From: Rotaria socialis
Taxonomy: Eukaryota > Rotifera > Eurotatoria > Philodinida > Philodinidae
Direction of reading: 5' to 3'
Assembly (NCBI GenBank): GCA_905331475.1
Contig: CAJNYU010002258.1
Coordinates: forward strand, 62,001-126,000
DNA length: 64,000 nucleotides
The notes below the pieces were generated by a model. It saw nothing but the letters and a program-made list of their open reading frames with translations. It searched no databases and was not told where the DNA came from. This document shows positions 12,515 through 24,500 of the stretch, one piece after another; within the stretch, counting starts at the first letter, position 1; every line of letters starts with the position of its first letter. Position numbers and translations under genes: made by a program.

Positions 12515-12785
12515 TACCAAATCCAAAGGATTTGAGTCAGCGAAGTCCAAATCCAAACCCAATTCAAATATTAGCTATCAAACCCAAACCCAAATCCAAA
12601 TATAGTTATCAAGCCCAAACCCAAATCCAAATATAGTTATCAAATCCGAATCCAAATCCAAGCATCAGCTATCAAACCCAAGTCCAAATCCAAACATAGT
12701 TACCAAACCCAAGCCCAAATCCAAATCAAATCCAAACCTAAATTCAAATCCAAACCTCAAGATACCAAACCCCAAATCTTTGGAT
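12515..12785. repeat. Right subterminal array of the inner hAT, unit CCCAAATCCAAA
   Basis: The reverse complement of the left array: CCCAAATCCAAA words alternate with short ATAGTTATCAAA-type spacers in a unit of about 37 bp. It ends a few bases inside the right TIR. Confidence 0.8.
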
Positions 12786-15510
12786 TTGTTGCATCCCTAT
12801 GCTCAACCTACTTGGATAACAACACAAATAAAAGAAAGAAATAGACATGAAGTTGCCATACAAAATGTAATTCTTTCTGCTGTTTATGTTTGTCAACAGG
12901 ATCAATCTCTCAACTCGTTTGAGAAATTATGTAAACATTGATTGAAGCTCTTGGTGTCAAATTATTATCAGCAGAAATAGGTGGTGTATGTTATCGTAAT
13001 GACAACGTTGCTCTCGAATTCTTACGTCATGTTGCTTCGTATTTGCATGAAGAAATTCTTGAGAAGATAAAAAATAGTCCATCTATAAGTAAAAACTGAT
13101 AAAAAACTTAACCATGATTTTCTTAACTATTTTAGGTTGGATGCTTGATGAAAGTACATCCCGCACCGTAGAAAAAAAGCTTGATAATTTATGTCAGATA
13201 TTTTGAAAACGATGAAGCTAGAACAAGTTTTTATGGTATATTGGCTTTAGATGGTGATGGTTCGGCTGATAATATAGTAAAATGTATTGAATCGTTATGG
13301 AGAGCAGATGATTTAGATCCTGGAAAAACATGTTGGTTTGCAACAGATAACGCTGCAACTTTTACAGGTACTGTGCCTTTTTTTTGCATTATCAAATATA
13401 ATTGCTGTAGGGATAAACAATGGTGTTATTGCTAAATTAAAACGTGATTTTGGTCTAGATTTCGTTGAATTAAATGCATGTACCGCACATAGTTTTGCTT
13501 TGGTTGGAAATCAAGCTGGATTTACCAAGCATGGTACGTAATATATACTTTTATTCATTAATGAAAAAAGTGTTCTATAGACAACGAAGAAAAACCTAGA
13601 AAACGTGAATTAATTTGCAAACTGGAAGGTATACTAGGAAAAATTTATCAGCATTTTGGTTCAAGTGCAACTCGAACCTTCAAGCTCAAATGTTGGCAAA
13701 ATTTTTTAGAGATTCCCGAATTGAAATTTAAACGATTGTTTCAAATTCGATGGACAGCTATTCGAGATTCAATAAAACCAATCATGTTAAATATTGTACC
13801 AGGTAAACTTTTTTACAAATTGCTTTATCTTCATGTTTCCATTGTTGGGATTCTGTTGTAGGAAATCAAGCATTATTAGCAACACTTCAAGAATCCAAAT
13901 TTGATAAACGTTTAACCAATAATGATCGTCAAACATCAGCTGATCTCTTAACATTGATATTAGATGATGAATTTTTATTTATGATACACTTTCATTATGA
14001 TTTACACGAGTGTATATTAGGTGAGATAATTTTTATTGTTTCTTGGGATTATTTTATTTCAATTAAAGGAGATTTAACAAAAATTCTTCAGAACGATGAT
14101 TTACCATATTTTACATTTATGAACATATTAAATGAAAAAAAACTATTTTAAACAACTGGTTGTCGCAAAAGAAAGAAACACAACCTGTTCCGGGTCCATC
14201 CTTAACTGAATATGTCAACCACATGAAGAACAGCAACTCTTATAGTGCTTTTTCAATTACTGCAACTGATCGTTTAAAAATGTATAATGAATGTTTTACT
14301 CATTTTAGCCAATTATTATTAGAAATCGGTCAGAGATTTAAACCGTCAAAAGTTCAACAATCACTTGTTGTTTTATTCGAACCCGACTATCTGATTCAAA
14401 ACAAAGATCAAATTTCTAAACCTAATTATGGTCGCCAAGAAATTGAATATCTTTTGAACAAATATAAAAATCTTTCTGATTTTAATATGTTTCAATGTCG
14501 TAGTGAATGGGAAATCATAAAAATATCATTAAGTGAATTTGTATCAAATAATCAACAGCAAAATTCGAGAAGAAAATTCTGGAAATCATTTATGATTATG
14601 GAAAGAAGCTACCGATGACTCATTTCGAGGACGGTTCAAAAATGTTTTAACACTGTTATCGATTTATATAATATCACCAATTAATTCCTATGAACGTGAA
14701 CGTGGATATTCAGTCTCCAATCGTATTCAAACAAACGGTCGTTCAAGAATGATGATCAATACTCTTGATGTGTTAATGAATATAAGATTACTTTTCCCAC
14801 ATGATTTACAAAGGTAAACTATTGCTTCACGTAAAAACAAAAATCAACATACTTGTTTGAAATTCTTTTTAGTGATAAATGTCGGAATATAATCGAACGA
14901 GCTTATAAGTCATGGAATGGAAGAGATAAAAATCGTCGAATTAGTCGCACAAAATTAATTGTTGATATACCTGATGACTATATTCCAGAAAAACAAGCCC
15001 GTTTCACTCATAAACAAAAACGACACGTTTCAACAAATGATGATTGTGCAATTGAATCAAAAAAACAAAAAGTTAAAGCTATTAAATGTGCCAATCGTTG
15101 TGGCAAATGTATTGCGGCTGATGATCCAACAGAAATACATGCTATTCAATGTTGTCATCAAAATGAATATTATGATTGGGTTGAAGATAACTGTTCCCGG
15201 TGGTTATGTAATACTTGTCGAATTAAATTAGGAATTTTAACTGAATCAACTACATGGTTTTGCGAAGATTGCATCGATATGCATGAAGAAGAATAACAAT
15301 AGTAAATTGTACTTAATTTTTTATTTTTTGTATAGACAATACTAAAGGTTTATTCAGAAAAATGTTTATTTAAGCTAGTCAGATGAATATGTGTATTTAT
15401 CTTTATCTACAAGTCTTTTGAATATTGTTTTTTTGTACTGAAACATTTTATTAATTAAAAATGGCCAATAGCATATATTTTTTCTTTGTCTTTCTTAAGT
15501 TTCTTCCTGT

Positions 15511-15595
15511 TGGCACTTTGGGTACTTTGCTGTTCATTACAAAGTACCACCTAGCACTTTGCCAATAGAAGCAAAGTACCTAGATGTACTGTATT
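15511..15595. repeat. Right subterminal array of the outer hAT
   Basis: GTACTTTGC, ACAAAGTACC and GCAAAGTACC words in both orientations, matching the left array at 5253-5380. Confidence 0.7.
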
Positions 15596-15626
15596 TTAGA
15601 TTTCTGTTAAAAACACTGGATGTCAT

Positions 15627-17273
15627 GCATCAGTAAAACTCTAAGATTAACGCTTCTCAGGTAAAACATGATTATTAGTTGACTCTGCAATTAATTCAAA
15701 ACATAAAAATGTTCGTATATTTTATTCATTATTTCAATCGAATTACTTCGTACATAGTGCAACTGAACATTTTTCAACTGAATCGATTGCGAACATTTTC
15801 TTTTCATGTTATAGTTTTATGATTACAAGAGAAGAAGGATGACATGTAAATGAATTACTCAGCGCTCATATAAAAACCATTTAGTTTTAAGGGTTATATT
15901 CTGTCTGTATATAAAGTAATTTTCTTTTGTCTTAAGAATTATGAAATATCCGGTGTAAAAAAAGGTCTTTTATTTATTGCGAACGAAGAACTCTGCAATC
16001 GAGAGAAAAATGTTCACAGGCAAATAATTACATTGTAAGTAGATAGGTGAAATATATGAACGTTAACTTCATTCGATAAAAGTTCAAATATATTTGAATT
16101 AATTAAAAATACTCCGCAATACAAATAGCAGACGCGCTATTCAAGCATAAACACACCCACATATATATAGTTTAGTGTATCAAGTAGTGACATCTTTTGA
16201 TCGGTAAGATTAACCGAATAATAACTTCATTGGTAGAATTAATCGTCATCATTCACCTCATTCATTCTTTTCTCTCCACTTCCGATGACTTGCCTATCTA
16301 CTAGTCAAGAGCCAGCATATTATCTTCTCATACCGTTCTGTTCTTTTTTACGACATACTCTCTTTATATCATGTCAAAGACGCTTTCACTTGTTTTTATT
16401 GCACATAATGTTTTTTTATATCACACTATTCAATATCATCCGCAAGTATGTAGTCGTTCATCTATCAAGAATATAGACGAGTGATACTAACAGCTTTTAT
16501 TTTAATATACTACTCATTTACATACATGATGATTTATACATCATCTTCAGCATTTATCACTTAAACTAATCATATCATAGAGAGAGAGAGAGAGAGAAAC
16601 TCATGGTGTTTAATGATCGACAGTTGATAGCTGTGTATCTATTACATCATAAAGTTGATGAAATGAAGATGAACGATATGTTCATCTTTATTATCACTCT
16701 ATTTCTCTCTAGACAGAGTATGTATTATTTCTTCCTTGTTCTATTCTGAGCAAATAAAACAACCGAACATCTTGTATGTATTTCTCATGGGTGATACAGA
16801 CAAACGATTTAACAACAAAAACTTGTTTATTCTAAGATGAAAAACATGTATTTATAGGATATAAACGAGACGTATAAGTAGAGCTGCTTTTGTTTGTAGT
16901 TACAGTTGATTGCAAAAAACAATCTCGGAGCTTTGTCCTTGCATGTTAATAAAGTCAATTTATTTCGCTAATAGAGCGCGACTATAATGAAACGAATTAA
17001 ACTGAACTTTGATTCTCTGTTATTTTATTTTGACTATTATTCTTTTCACAAATTCTCTCTTTCTCTTCTTGTTCTATTGAATGCATGCATACCGAGCACG
17101 AAACATATTTAGAGAGAAAACACTTCACGTGAAAAAATGTTATAAAAATTTCATTGTTCTTATCCTTTTCAGTATAAATAATAATAAAAGAAGAACATCT
17201 GTATTCTATAACATATCAAAATTATTATCTGTTTAAATTAAGAGAAGCCCGCTATGTCCATCGATACTATTCG
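15627..17273. other. Intergenic region upstream of the kinase gene
   Basis: AT-rich, with a short (GA)n microsatellite at about 16579-16597 and no convincing gene. The 63-codon frame at 16285-16476 has no support. The promoter and 5' UTR of the kinase gene presumably lie in the last few hundred bases, but I cannot place a start site. Confidence 0.5.
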
Positions 17274-20200
17274 ATGGGTAATAAAAGTACTTCACCACAT
17301 TTAAATAAGACTTCTTCATTAAATGGATATGAAAAAAGTCGTTTTATTCATCAAACCAATTTCACAAATAACGACGATGCCGATAATAGTTTAGACAATT
17401 CATCAAATCAAAGTTATAATGGTAAAAAATATGGTCCATCGCCTCGTTTTCGACGACGTCATTCAAAACAGATAGATCTTGATAAAAAAGGCAAAAACCC
17501 TCAGGTTAGTTGCTTTTACTCGTTCAAATTCTGAAGACTAGAATTGGATAATTGAACGTTCATGCCGAAGAGATGTTAATCAATTCATAATTTTCATCAT
17601 CTCTAGACATCGAACTTTTCAGATGAATTGACATCAATTTGTTAATCAAATTTATACCGAAGGAACATGGTGGCTAGCGTTTCCGCTGATTGAAATAGCA
17701 TCTTTATTTATTATATAAATGACTTGATCCTATCAACAGATTTCTAACTGCTTTTCTTTCAACTTAGTTAACATTCTGTTCATCGAATGTAGATTACACA
17801 ATAGACTCTCACTGTGCAGGAAATGAAAAAAAAATATAGGAAATCCAATAAGTCACTATAAAAAAAAGCCGGATTTGAATGTTCTGCTTATGGTCTATCG
17901 GATGAATTGATTTTCTTAACAGTATTCATCCGGGAGACTTCCGACATTTCAAGTGTGTGTACAGTAAATTGAAAGATGGTCTATCGATTCGAATTCCATA
18001 GATTTACTTTTTTTCAGAAGTAACATATGGCAAGACCTAGATATGTAAAATCGTCTCGTGCTAATAAGAATACTTTTCTAAGCCAAGAAAAGAAGTTCCC
18101 TACGGGATCGAAATATCACATAATTACTCTTGTTAATCATAGGAGAATTCTTTCTGTTTTCAGACAGATTTCTGTACCACTCATTAACTTAGTCCTTGGA
18201 AAATGCCATATTAAAGCTGTACGAGTCATTCATTTACGATCGATGCAAGGTGTTATTTTTTTTATCTAACAATCTTAGACTGAATTTGACCTAATTTCCC
18301 TTCGTTATAAAAACAAAAAGAAAGTTCAATTTATAGAAGTAATTAGAATGCAAATTCTTGAATGGTAAACTTGAGAAAGATTAAAGCTCGATAGATCTGA
18401 TAAGCTCTAATACAAACAAGTTAAATATGTAAGAAAACATACCAACATGTCTAGTGCTACCAACAGCAATCTGATCCGATAAAAAATAGATTTGATTAAC
18501 AGAATATGCGTTATTCAGTAATCAAATCAATTAAAAATATTAGAAGATTTCTCAGTATCAGTTGCATTCAATGGTAGAAAAATATGGGTTCAACTTCTAT
18601 ACGAAAATAAAAGTTGGTGAATGATTTATTTTTTATTTATTTTTAATTCAAATTAATAAACTAAAAACTACTTTTAAAATTTATATCTCATGATCTAATT
18701 TTTGTATTTATTTACATTAATATTTGTATATCAAGTTAGGGAAATATCTTAAATTGTTCTTTTTTTCCAGCCAGTATCTTCATATCTAAACGTCAGTCTT
18801 CAATCAATTGGTGATCGAACAATTAGTTTATTTTCTCGTAGCTTTAATTTTCTTCAACAATCATCTTCCTCATCACCAGTATGTGAATCAAAAACCAATA
18901 GTCACGATTTACCATTAACGAATGAACATGATAGTGACCAGAATATTAGTTCACAATCAGGTGTATATCGAAATCAATCTCGCCGTAAATATCAAACATC
19001 GTCATTAAGAAATCCATATCGACGGTCAAGCACTAATTTTCCTGTTCGTGGACATGAAGCGATGTTTTTACCTGAATTTTCAATCAAAGGAAAAATTACC
19101 GAAGCAGATTTCGATGTAAAAGATAAATATTTTATTGTATTGAGGTTTAATTCATTTTTCGTCTAGGTCATTGATATTATTGCACGAGGAGCATTTGGAA
19201 ATGTTATAAAAGTTTGTTCAATACATGAGAAAAAAGTTTATGCAATGAAAATTATGAGTAAATCACAAATTGTTAAAGACAATGCTGTTCAACAAGTCAA
19301 AGGTAACATTTTATCTGACGTGAAATTCTTTAATGTAGATTTATGATACTTAAAGTAGTGATCTGTGAGTTTTCGAAATCTAATCGAGAGGAGTTTTAAA
19401 GGAAATCACCATCGTCTGATAGACTGATTTGCTGAGCGATGCGATGTAGGTAGTAATTACCGATCTAGCCATACGTGATCAAACTACGATAATGGTATCG
19501 ATACGTAAATGTTTCTTGGAATGAAAAATTTTGATTTCGGAAAGTTTTATGCTACCACGTTCACTAAAATATTAGTTCTCATACGTTCTGAAACAATAGA
19601 AGTTACAAAATAATCAAAGTATTAATTTTTTTTTATATATTTAGATGAAGTGACTATAGCTCAATCGTGTCTTTCACATCCATTTATTGTTCATACATAT
19701 TGCTATTGGCAATCCCGTCGGTATTTATATATAATAACTGATCATGTTCAAAATGGTGAATTACTATCATTATGGTTACGTATACGTCGTTTTCCTGAGA
19801 TGATTGTCAAAATTTATATAGCACAAGTAGCTATGGTACTTGATTATTTACATAGTAAAGGTATCATATATCGAGACGTTAAAATGGAAAATATTCTATT
19901 GGATGAAAAAGGAAATATTCAAATCATTGATTTTGGTTTATCAAAGTGGCTTTCATTGGGACAAAAAACAACGACCATATGTGGAACATTACAGTGTATG
20001 GAGAGAAAAATAATTTCCTTGTGATAAAAGTTCTTGATGATTATTTTTCTTTTTCATTGTTTAGATATAGCACCTGAAGTCCCTAGTGTTAGACCTTACG
20101 ATCATCGTGTTGATTGGTGGAGTTTAGGTATATTAATGTATGCATGCTTATTTGGTGAATATCCTGTATCAGCTACCAAAGATCATTTATCAATGGCAAA

Positions 20201-20561
20201 TAAAGTATTAAATCATAAATTTAATTTTCCATTAAATGAACTTGAAAATAAATCAGATATCAAAGAATTACTTTATAGTCTCTTAGAAAAAGATCCAAAT
20301 CAACGTTTATGTTCCCTAGATGAATTACGCCAAACATTATTTATGTCAAATGTTAATTTTGATCGTATTTATTCGAAATCTTATTCTCCTTTATTAATTT
20401 TAATGAATGCAAAAATTGAATGGTATAATGAATTAAAACAACACTATAATTATTGTAAAAAAGAAAAAATGAATACAAATGGAAATATGTGTTATTCATT
20501 GCTATCATCACAAAACAAAATGCACTATGAAAATATTGATAATCGTTTTAGTTCAGAATGA
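17274..20561 (+). CDS. RSKR: SgK494/RSKR-like AGC-type protein kinase, predicted N-myristoylated
   Basis: Five exons, 17274-17504, 18771-19115, 19167-19302, 19645-19995 and 20065-20561, give 519 residues. The N-terminal third is Ser/Asn-rich and probably disordered. The kinase domain starts near residue 193: glycine loop RGAFGNV (199-205), VAIK lysine in YAMK (220), YRDVKMEN with catalytic Asp 315 and Asn 320, DFG at 333-335, IAPE at 356-359, and DWWSLG. All catalytic residues are present, so it should be active. The sequence around RDVKMENILLDEKG and FGEYPVSATKDHLSMA matches the SgK494 (ribosomal protein S6 kinase-related) family, whose substrates are poorly known. The protein begins MGNKSTS, a good N-myristoylation signal (Gly2, Thr6), suggesting membrane anchoring. 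Intron 1 is 1.27 kb; the other introns are 51-342 bp. An 80-codon frame inside intron 1 is not a gene. Confidence 0.88.
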
Positions 20562-20811
20562 ATTCAGTTTTTGTAGATTCCTTTTAATAATTCTTTTTGT
20601 TGGCCTTGTTTTTGTATATAAAATCGAGATAAAAAGTTAATAGCTCTGTTTTTAGAAAAATTAAATATTCGTAGCTATTTGCAGAGAAGGAAAACTTGTT
20701 ATAGATATGTTTAAAAAGATATTCAATCATATCGGAAATCATCGTTCTTTAAAATATTATGAATAGAAATAATATTTTTAGATTTTACCAAGAAATAATT
20801 AGGGGTGGCAC

Positions 20812-20905
20812 TTTCACTTTCTTTTTACTTTCAGAAAGGAAAGGAAAATGATTGTAACTTTCAACTTTCCTTTTCAAAAAGAAAGGAAAGGAAAGTTGAA
20901 ATTTC
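20812..20905. repeat. Left subterminal array of the third hAT, GGAAAGGAAAG words
   Basis: Alternating CTTTC and GAAAGGAAAG words, able to form hairpins. Mirrored at 26080-26188. Confidence 0.7.
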
Positions 20906-21569
20906 TTATTGTAAAAAATCATCAATCTCGGTATTATATATTGTATGTGGAATAATGGAATCATTCTATCCGCGGAGTATATCAAATGGATCTTTATTTC
21001 ATGATTCTTCTCTCTCAACTTCAAATTATCTTTCTGCTATAAATATTGAATGTTGATTTCTTTGATTACTTCATCATGTTTTTTCTGTGTTCTGCTCAAA
21101 TTTGAATGTGTAACATTTAGCGTGAATGTTTTACTCGGTTTTTGGGTTAAAAATTCATTTTTACAATATTTTCCAGCTAAATATTGAACAATTTTCAAAT
21201 ATTGATCAATAAAAGAAATTAATTGAAAACGACTTTTTCTCTTCACTACGAAATGTTTCATGTATCTAATTCAAATTCAAATTCAATATGAATAGCGAAC
21301 TGTTTAACTCCTCAATGATGTATCACGTATTCACACATAACAAATATATAGCGTTCGAATGGTCCAAATGTTGTATTATATAGCGAAAAAATGATACCAC
21401 ATGGATATATTTATGAACACATTTCAATAGCAAGCGTGCTTTTTTCTATCCAGGGTAAGTTTGGAAAAAATATCAACAAGTATGCGACCGTTATTATTCA
21501 TTATACAGACTAGATCTATTGTTTTCATACTGTCTCTGTCATAACTAGTGCAGATATAACACACAAGGG
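20906..21569. other. Non-coding 5' part of the third hAT
   Basis: AT-rich. Short frames on both strands here have no motif or splice support. Confidence 0.5.
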
Positions 21570-24500
21570 ATGAGTTCCTATTCCTCTAACATATCTTCTG
21601 CGAAACCTACAAGCTCACCAGCTCGTTATTTATTGAGAAGAAATGCATCTCCAATGATGAATTCATCTCCTGTTCGAAAAGGAAAAGTTCAAAAAAAGAA
21701 GGTTAAAGCAAATATAATGAGCATCAAAGTTGATGAACAATCGTTGTTGGCCATCAATTTATAAAGGACACTACAAACTGGTACAACTGAAGTTTCCAGC
21801 TCTGATGATGAAACAATGAACGAAGATGATCAAGGTAATGATAATGATCACCAAAACACAATAACTAGCAACAATGTTAACAGTGAAGAAGGACAACGAA
21901 GGCAACGATCAGATTCCACAGCAAGTAATACAACTGAAGTAACGAAATGTGAAAAAGAAATAAAAAAGACAACAACGATGACGAAAGAAGACGTTCTTTC
22001 TCATTTCACTACAATTGATGGTAATATGAAATGTAAACTATGCAAAAATGCTCATAACGTAAGACTACCACTATTCTATCTGTTTTCTTCAAATTGCCAA
22101 GCCTTATAAGATAAAAAATGATTATCGATCATTATAAGAATCTCTAGAAAAATAATACGTGGTTCGAAGTTTTTCATTTGATACAAATAATAAAATACAT
22201 GGAAATTTTTTGCAGCTCACTGTTTTTTCTTGCGTACATTATAATATTTTTAAGGTTTAATACTCGGGTATTTCAAATTCATATTATTTAGCAATAGTGA
22301 GACAAGTAAAAGTATACAATTCAGAGAATAGATATGAATAGAGGGCTTTGTTCAGCATTTACTTTATTCAAAAAAATGGATTAACGCGCAGAGTCAAACT
22401 ATTTTTCGAACTAGGCTATTTGATTTATGGGCCTTGATTTTATTTTTGTAGTTTCTTCACAACAGTTGAAAGGTCAAAGAGATTCAACACAAAAGGGATT
22501 TTGTACTAAATTTTTGAGAATAAAAATTATTCTGTTGAAACAACTGACTGGCTCTTCTTCGATCACTTTCATATACATTTGCTAACTGTTCTCGAAGATG
22601 ATGTTATTAAATGTAAGTGAAAACACCGAAGAGTGTGATATTAAAGATAGAAAACAAAGAGAGATTAATTATTGTACGAATGTTATATAGTATTATACAT
22701 GGGATTTTAAAAAATCAGTTTTAAAAAATAATACCTTACTAAAAAAAAACAGTTTATCAGCTGTTTTCTAAGCGATATATTTTGAAAACGAAGAATTTTC
22801 TACATTGCTTTGGTAGCACATTACTCTCTTTTTCAGGTTTTTAAAGCTAATGATTCTTCGGACACAAACCTTAGACGTCATCTAGCTTATGTTCATAATC
22901 TAAATCAATTTTTATACCCATCGCAATTGCAAAATCGTAAAAGAGCATCATTGATTTCAACAAAACTCAAACAGCAATTGGACAAAGCTGCAATTGACGC
23001 GATTTCTGTAGATGGACGCTCTTTTGAAGACCTGGGGAAAGAAGGAATAACAAAATTTTTAAATTTATCTAATCCAGGGTGAGAAAAAGCAGAATTTTAA
23101 ATTTTTACTTATTTTATAGGATCATTCGTTTCATTTAGATATCGGGTACCAAATCGTAAAACCATGAGACGTCAACTAGAACTATCTTATAAAAATTATC
23201 GCAAAGAATTAAAAAAGCAAATGACTTATATATCAAATATTTCACTTACTTGTGATGTATGGAAATCCTCAACTCGAGCATATTATATTTGTATTACAGG
23301 TCATTTTTATAACGAAAAGAATCAATTAGAATCTTACATCTTATGTTTTCGTCGTTTTCTTGGGAGTCATACAGCTGTTCGACTTCGCCGTTTCTTATTT
23401 AATGAGATTCAAAAACTTGGTATACACGAAAAAATGACTTCCATAACAACTGACAACAGTAAAGATATTTGCATAGCTGCATCAACCGTGGGTTTCGGAA
23501 ATCTATTTTCTTGCTTATGACACGATTTGAATTTAACTATAAAAAATGGTTTATGGCTACACGATAAACCAAACAACAAGAGATAAGAAAATTGAAATCT
23601 TTTATGAGTTAACATAAAATTTAAAAATAAAAAAAGAAACTTATTCTTTTATTTAAGTCAAAATTCTTATACAATAATCAATAATTTCCCAGAGAAAGCG
23701 ATTGTTCAATATAGCTTTTTACTTTAAATTTTATTTTATATCTAGGAAATTTAAAATCACAACGAATACTGAAGAAAATCAAACAAATAGTGACGATGAT
23801 ATATCTGTGGCTGATGTTGATATTCCCGATCAAATTTTAAATGAAATGCCTTCTGATCAAGAGATTTTATCAGCATCAATCTACGATAATGATGAAGTAT
23901 TATCATCAACATCAACAGATGATGAAAATAAAAATGATTCATCAGTATCGTCAAGTGATAATAATGAAGGTGATTTATCATCATCACTAACTGATAATGA
24001 GGAAGAATTCCCATCAACGTCAACAGGTCGACGTGGTGACAATGAATCGATAACATCGTCAAATGATAGTCAGGAAGAACAGGAAACAGCGAGTGATATC
24101 AGCGACGACGATTCATCAATAACATCAACTGACAACGACGAAGGAACTCTGGATACGGTTGTTATTTACTTCGACCAAAACAAATTATTTGACGAATCTA
24201 ACCGTGACCTTACTATTTTATTGTCTTATGTTCATTCATTATTAAAACGTACACGAAAACTAATCAATATGATACATAAATCTAGTGTGCTGGATCGATA
24301 TGTAAAGATTCAACTAAAAGCTAAGCAACGGAATGTTAAAAATCAATTGTTAAAAACTCAACAAGAACATTACAAAGATTTTATCATTGATTTGAAAATA
24401 CGTTGGAATACGACTTTCTTAATGTTGGAACGTTTTCTATCTTACTGTTCTATAATTATTAACATTACACAGCATCCATCGAATGAAATTGGTTTGAATC

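Larger units (their letters stand above)
6405..12799 (+). mobile_element. Inner hAT (Ac-like) transposon nested in the outer hAT (TIR TAGGGATGCAACAAATC, TSD TGCTCAAC)
   Basis: The left terminus TAGGGATGCAACAAATC is mirrored at the right end by GATTTGTTGCATCCCTA, a 17-bp perfect TIR of the Ac type. TGCTCAAC flanks both sides (6397-6404 and 12800-12807). The element is 6,395 bp and lies inside the coding sequence of the outer element. It contains one five-exon transposase gene and long subterminal arrays built from the TTTGGATTTGGG word. Because it interrupts the outer gene, it inserted later than the outer element. Confidence 0.95.
5770..15296 (+). pseudogene. hAT transposase-like gene of the outer element, split by the inner hAT and frameshifted
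   Basis: Exons read by eye: 5770-6396 continuing after the inserted element at 12808-13088, then 13136-13367, 13411-13533, 13581-13802, 13862-14020, 14069-14813 and 14873-15296; introns are 43-60 bp. The start region is MIMTEPTNAD. Then come a TTF-like finger (GCKLCEK), a DDE/RNase-H-like stretch (WMLDESTS; TCWFATDNAA), a hAT C-terminal block (SYERERGYS) and a Cys-rich PHD-like tail at about 15085-15290 with repeated CxxC pairs and WFCEDC. The family resembles ZNF862/DUF4371-type hAT proteins. Frame breaks lie near 5868, 12938, 13174, 14138 and 14605, most of them at A-runs. The reading frame is continuous across the insertion site once the inner element and one TSD copy are ignored. Confidence 0.8.
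5236..15618 (+). mobile_element. Outer hAT transposon (TIR CAGTGTTTTTAA, TSD GATGTCAT), interrupted by a second hAT
   Basis: The left end reads CAGTGTTTTTAA and the right end, reverse-complemented, reads CAGTGTTTTTAAC. The 8 bp GATGTCAT occurs directly outside both ends (5228-5235 and 15619-15626). CAGNG termini with an 8-bp duplication are the hallmark of hAT elements. Subterminal zones (5253-5380 and 15511-15595) hold repeated CAAAGTAC/GTACTTTG words, plausible transposase-binding sites. The total length is 10,383 bp, of which 6,395 bp is the inner element, so the original was about 4.0 kb. It encodes one multi-exon transposase-like gene, now broken. Confidence 0.92.

Noticed and set aside
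18027..18269. 80-codon ORF between kinase exons 1 and 2
   Set aside because: Inside an intron, no acceptor/donor pair that would keep the kinase frame, and no motif.
23757..24062. 101-codon His/Leu-rich minus-strand ORF
   Set aside because: Antisense shadow of the Ser/Asp/Glu-rich stretch of the third hAT transposase.
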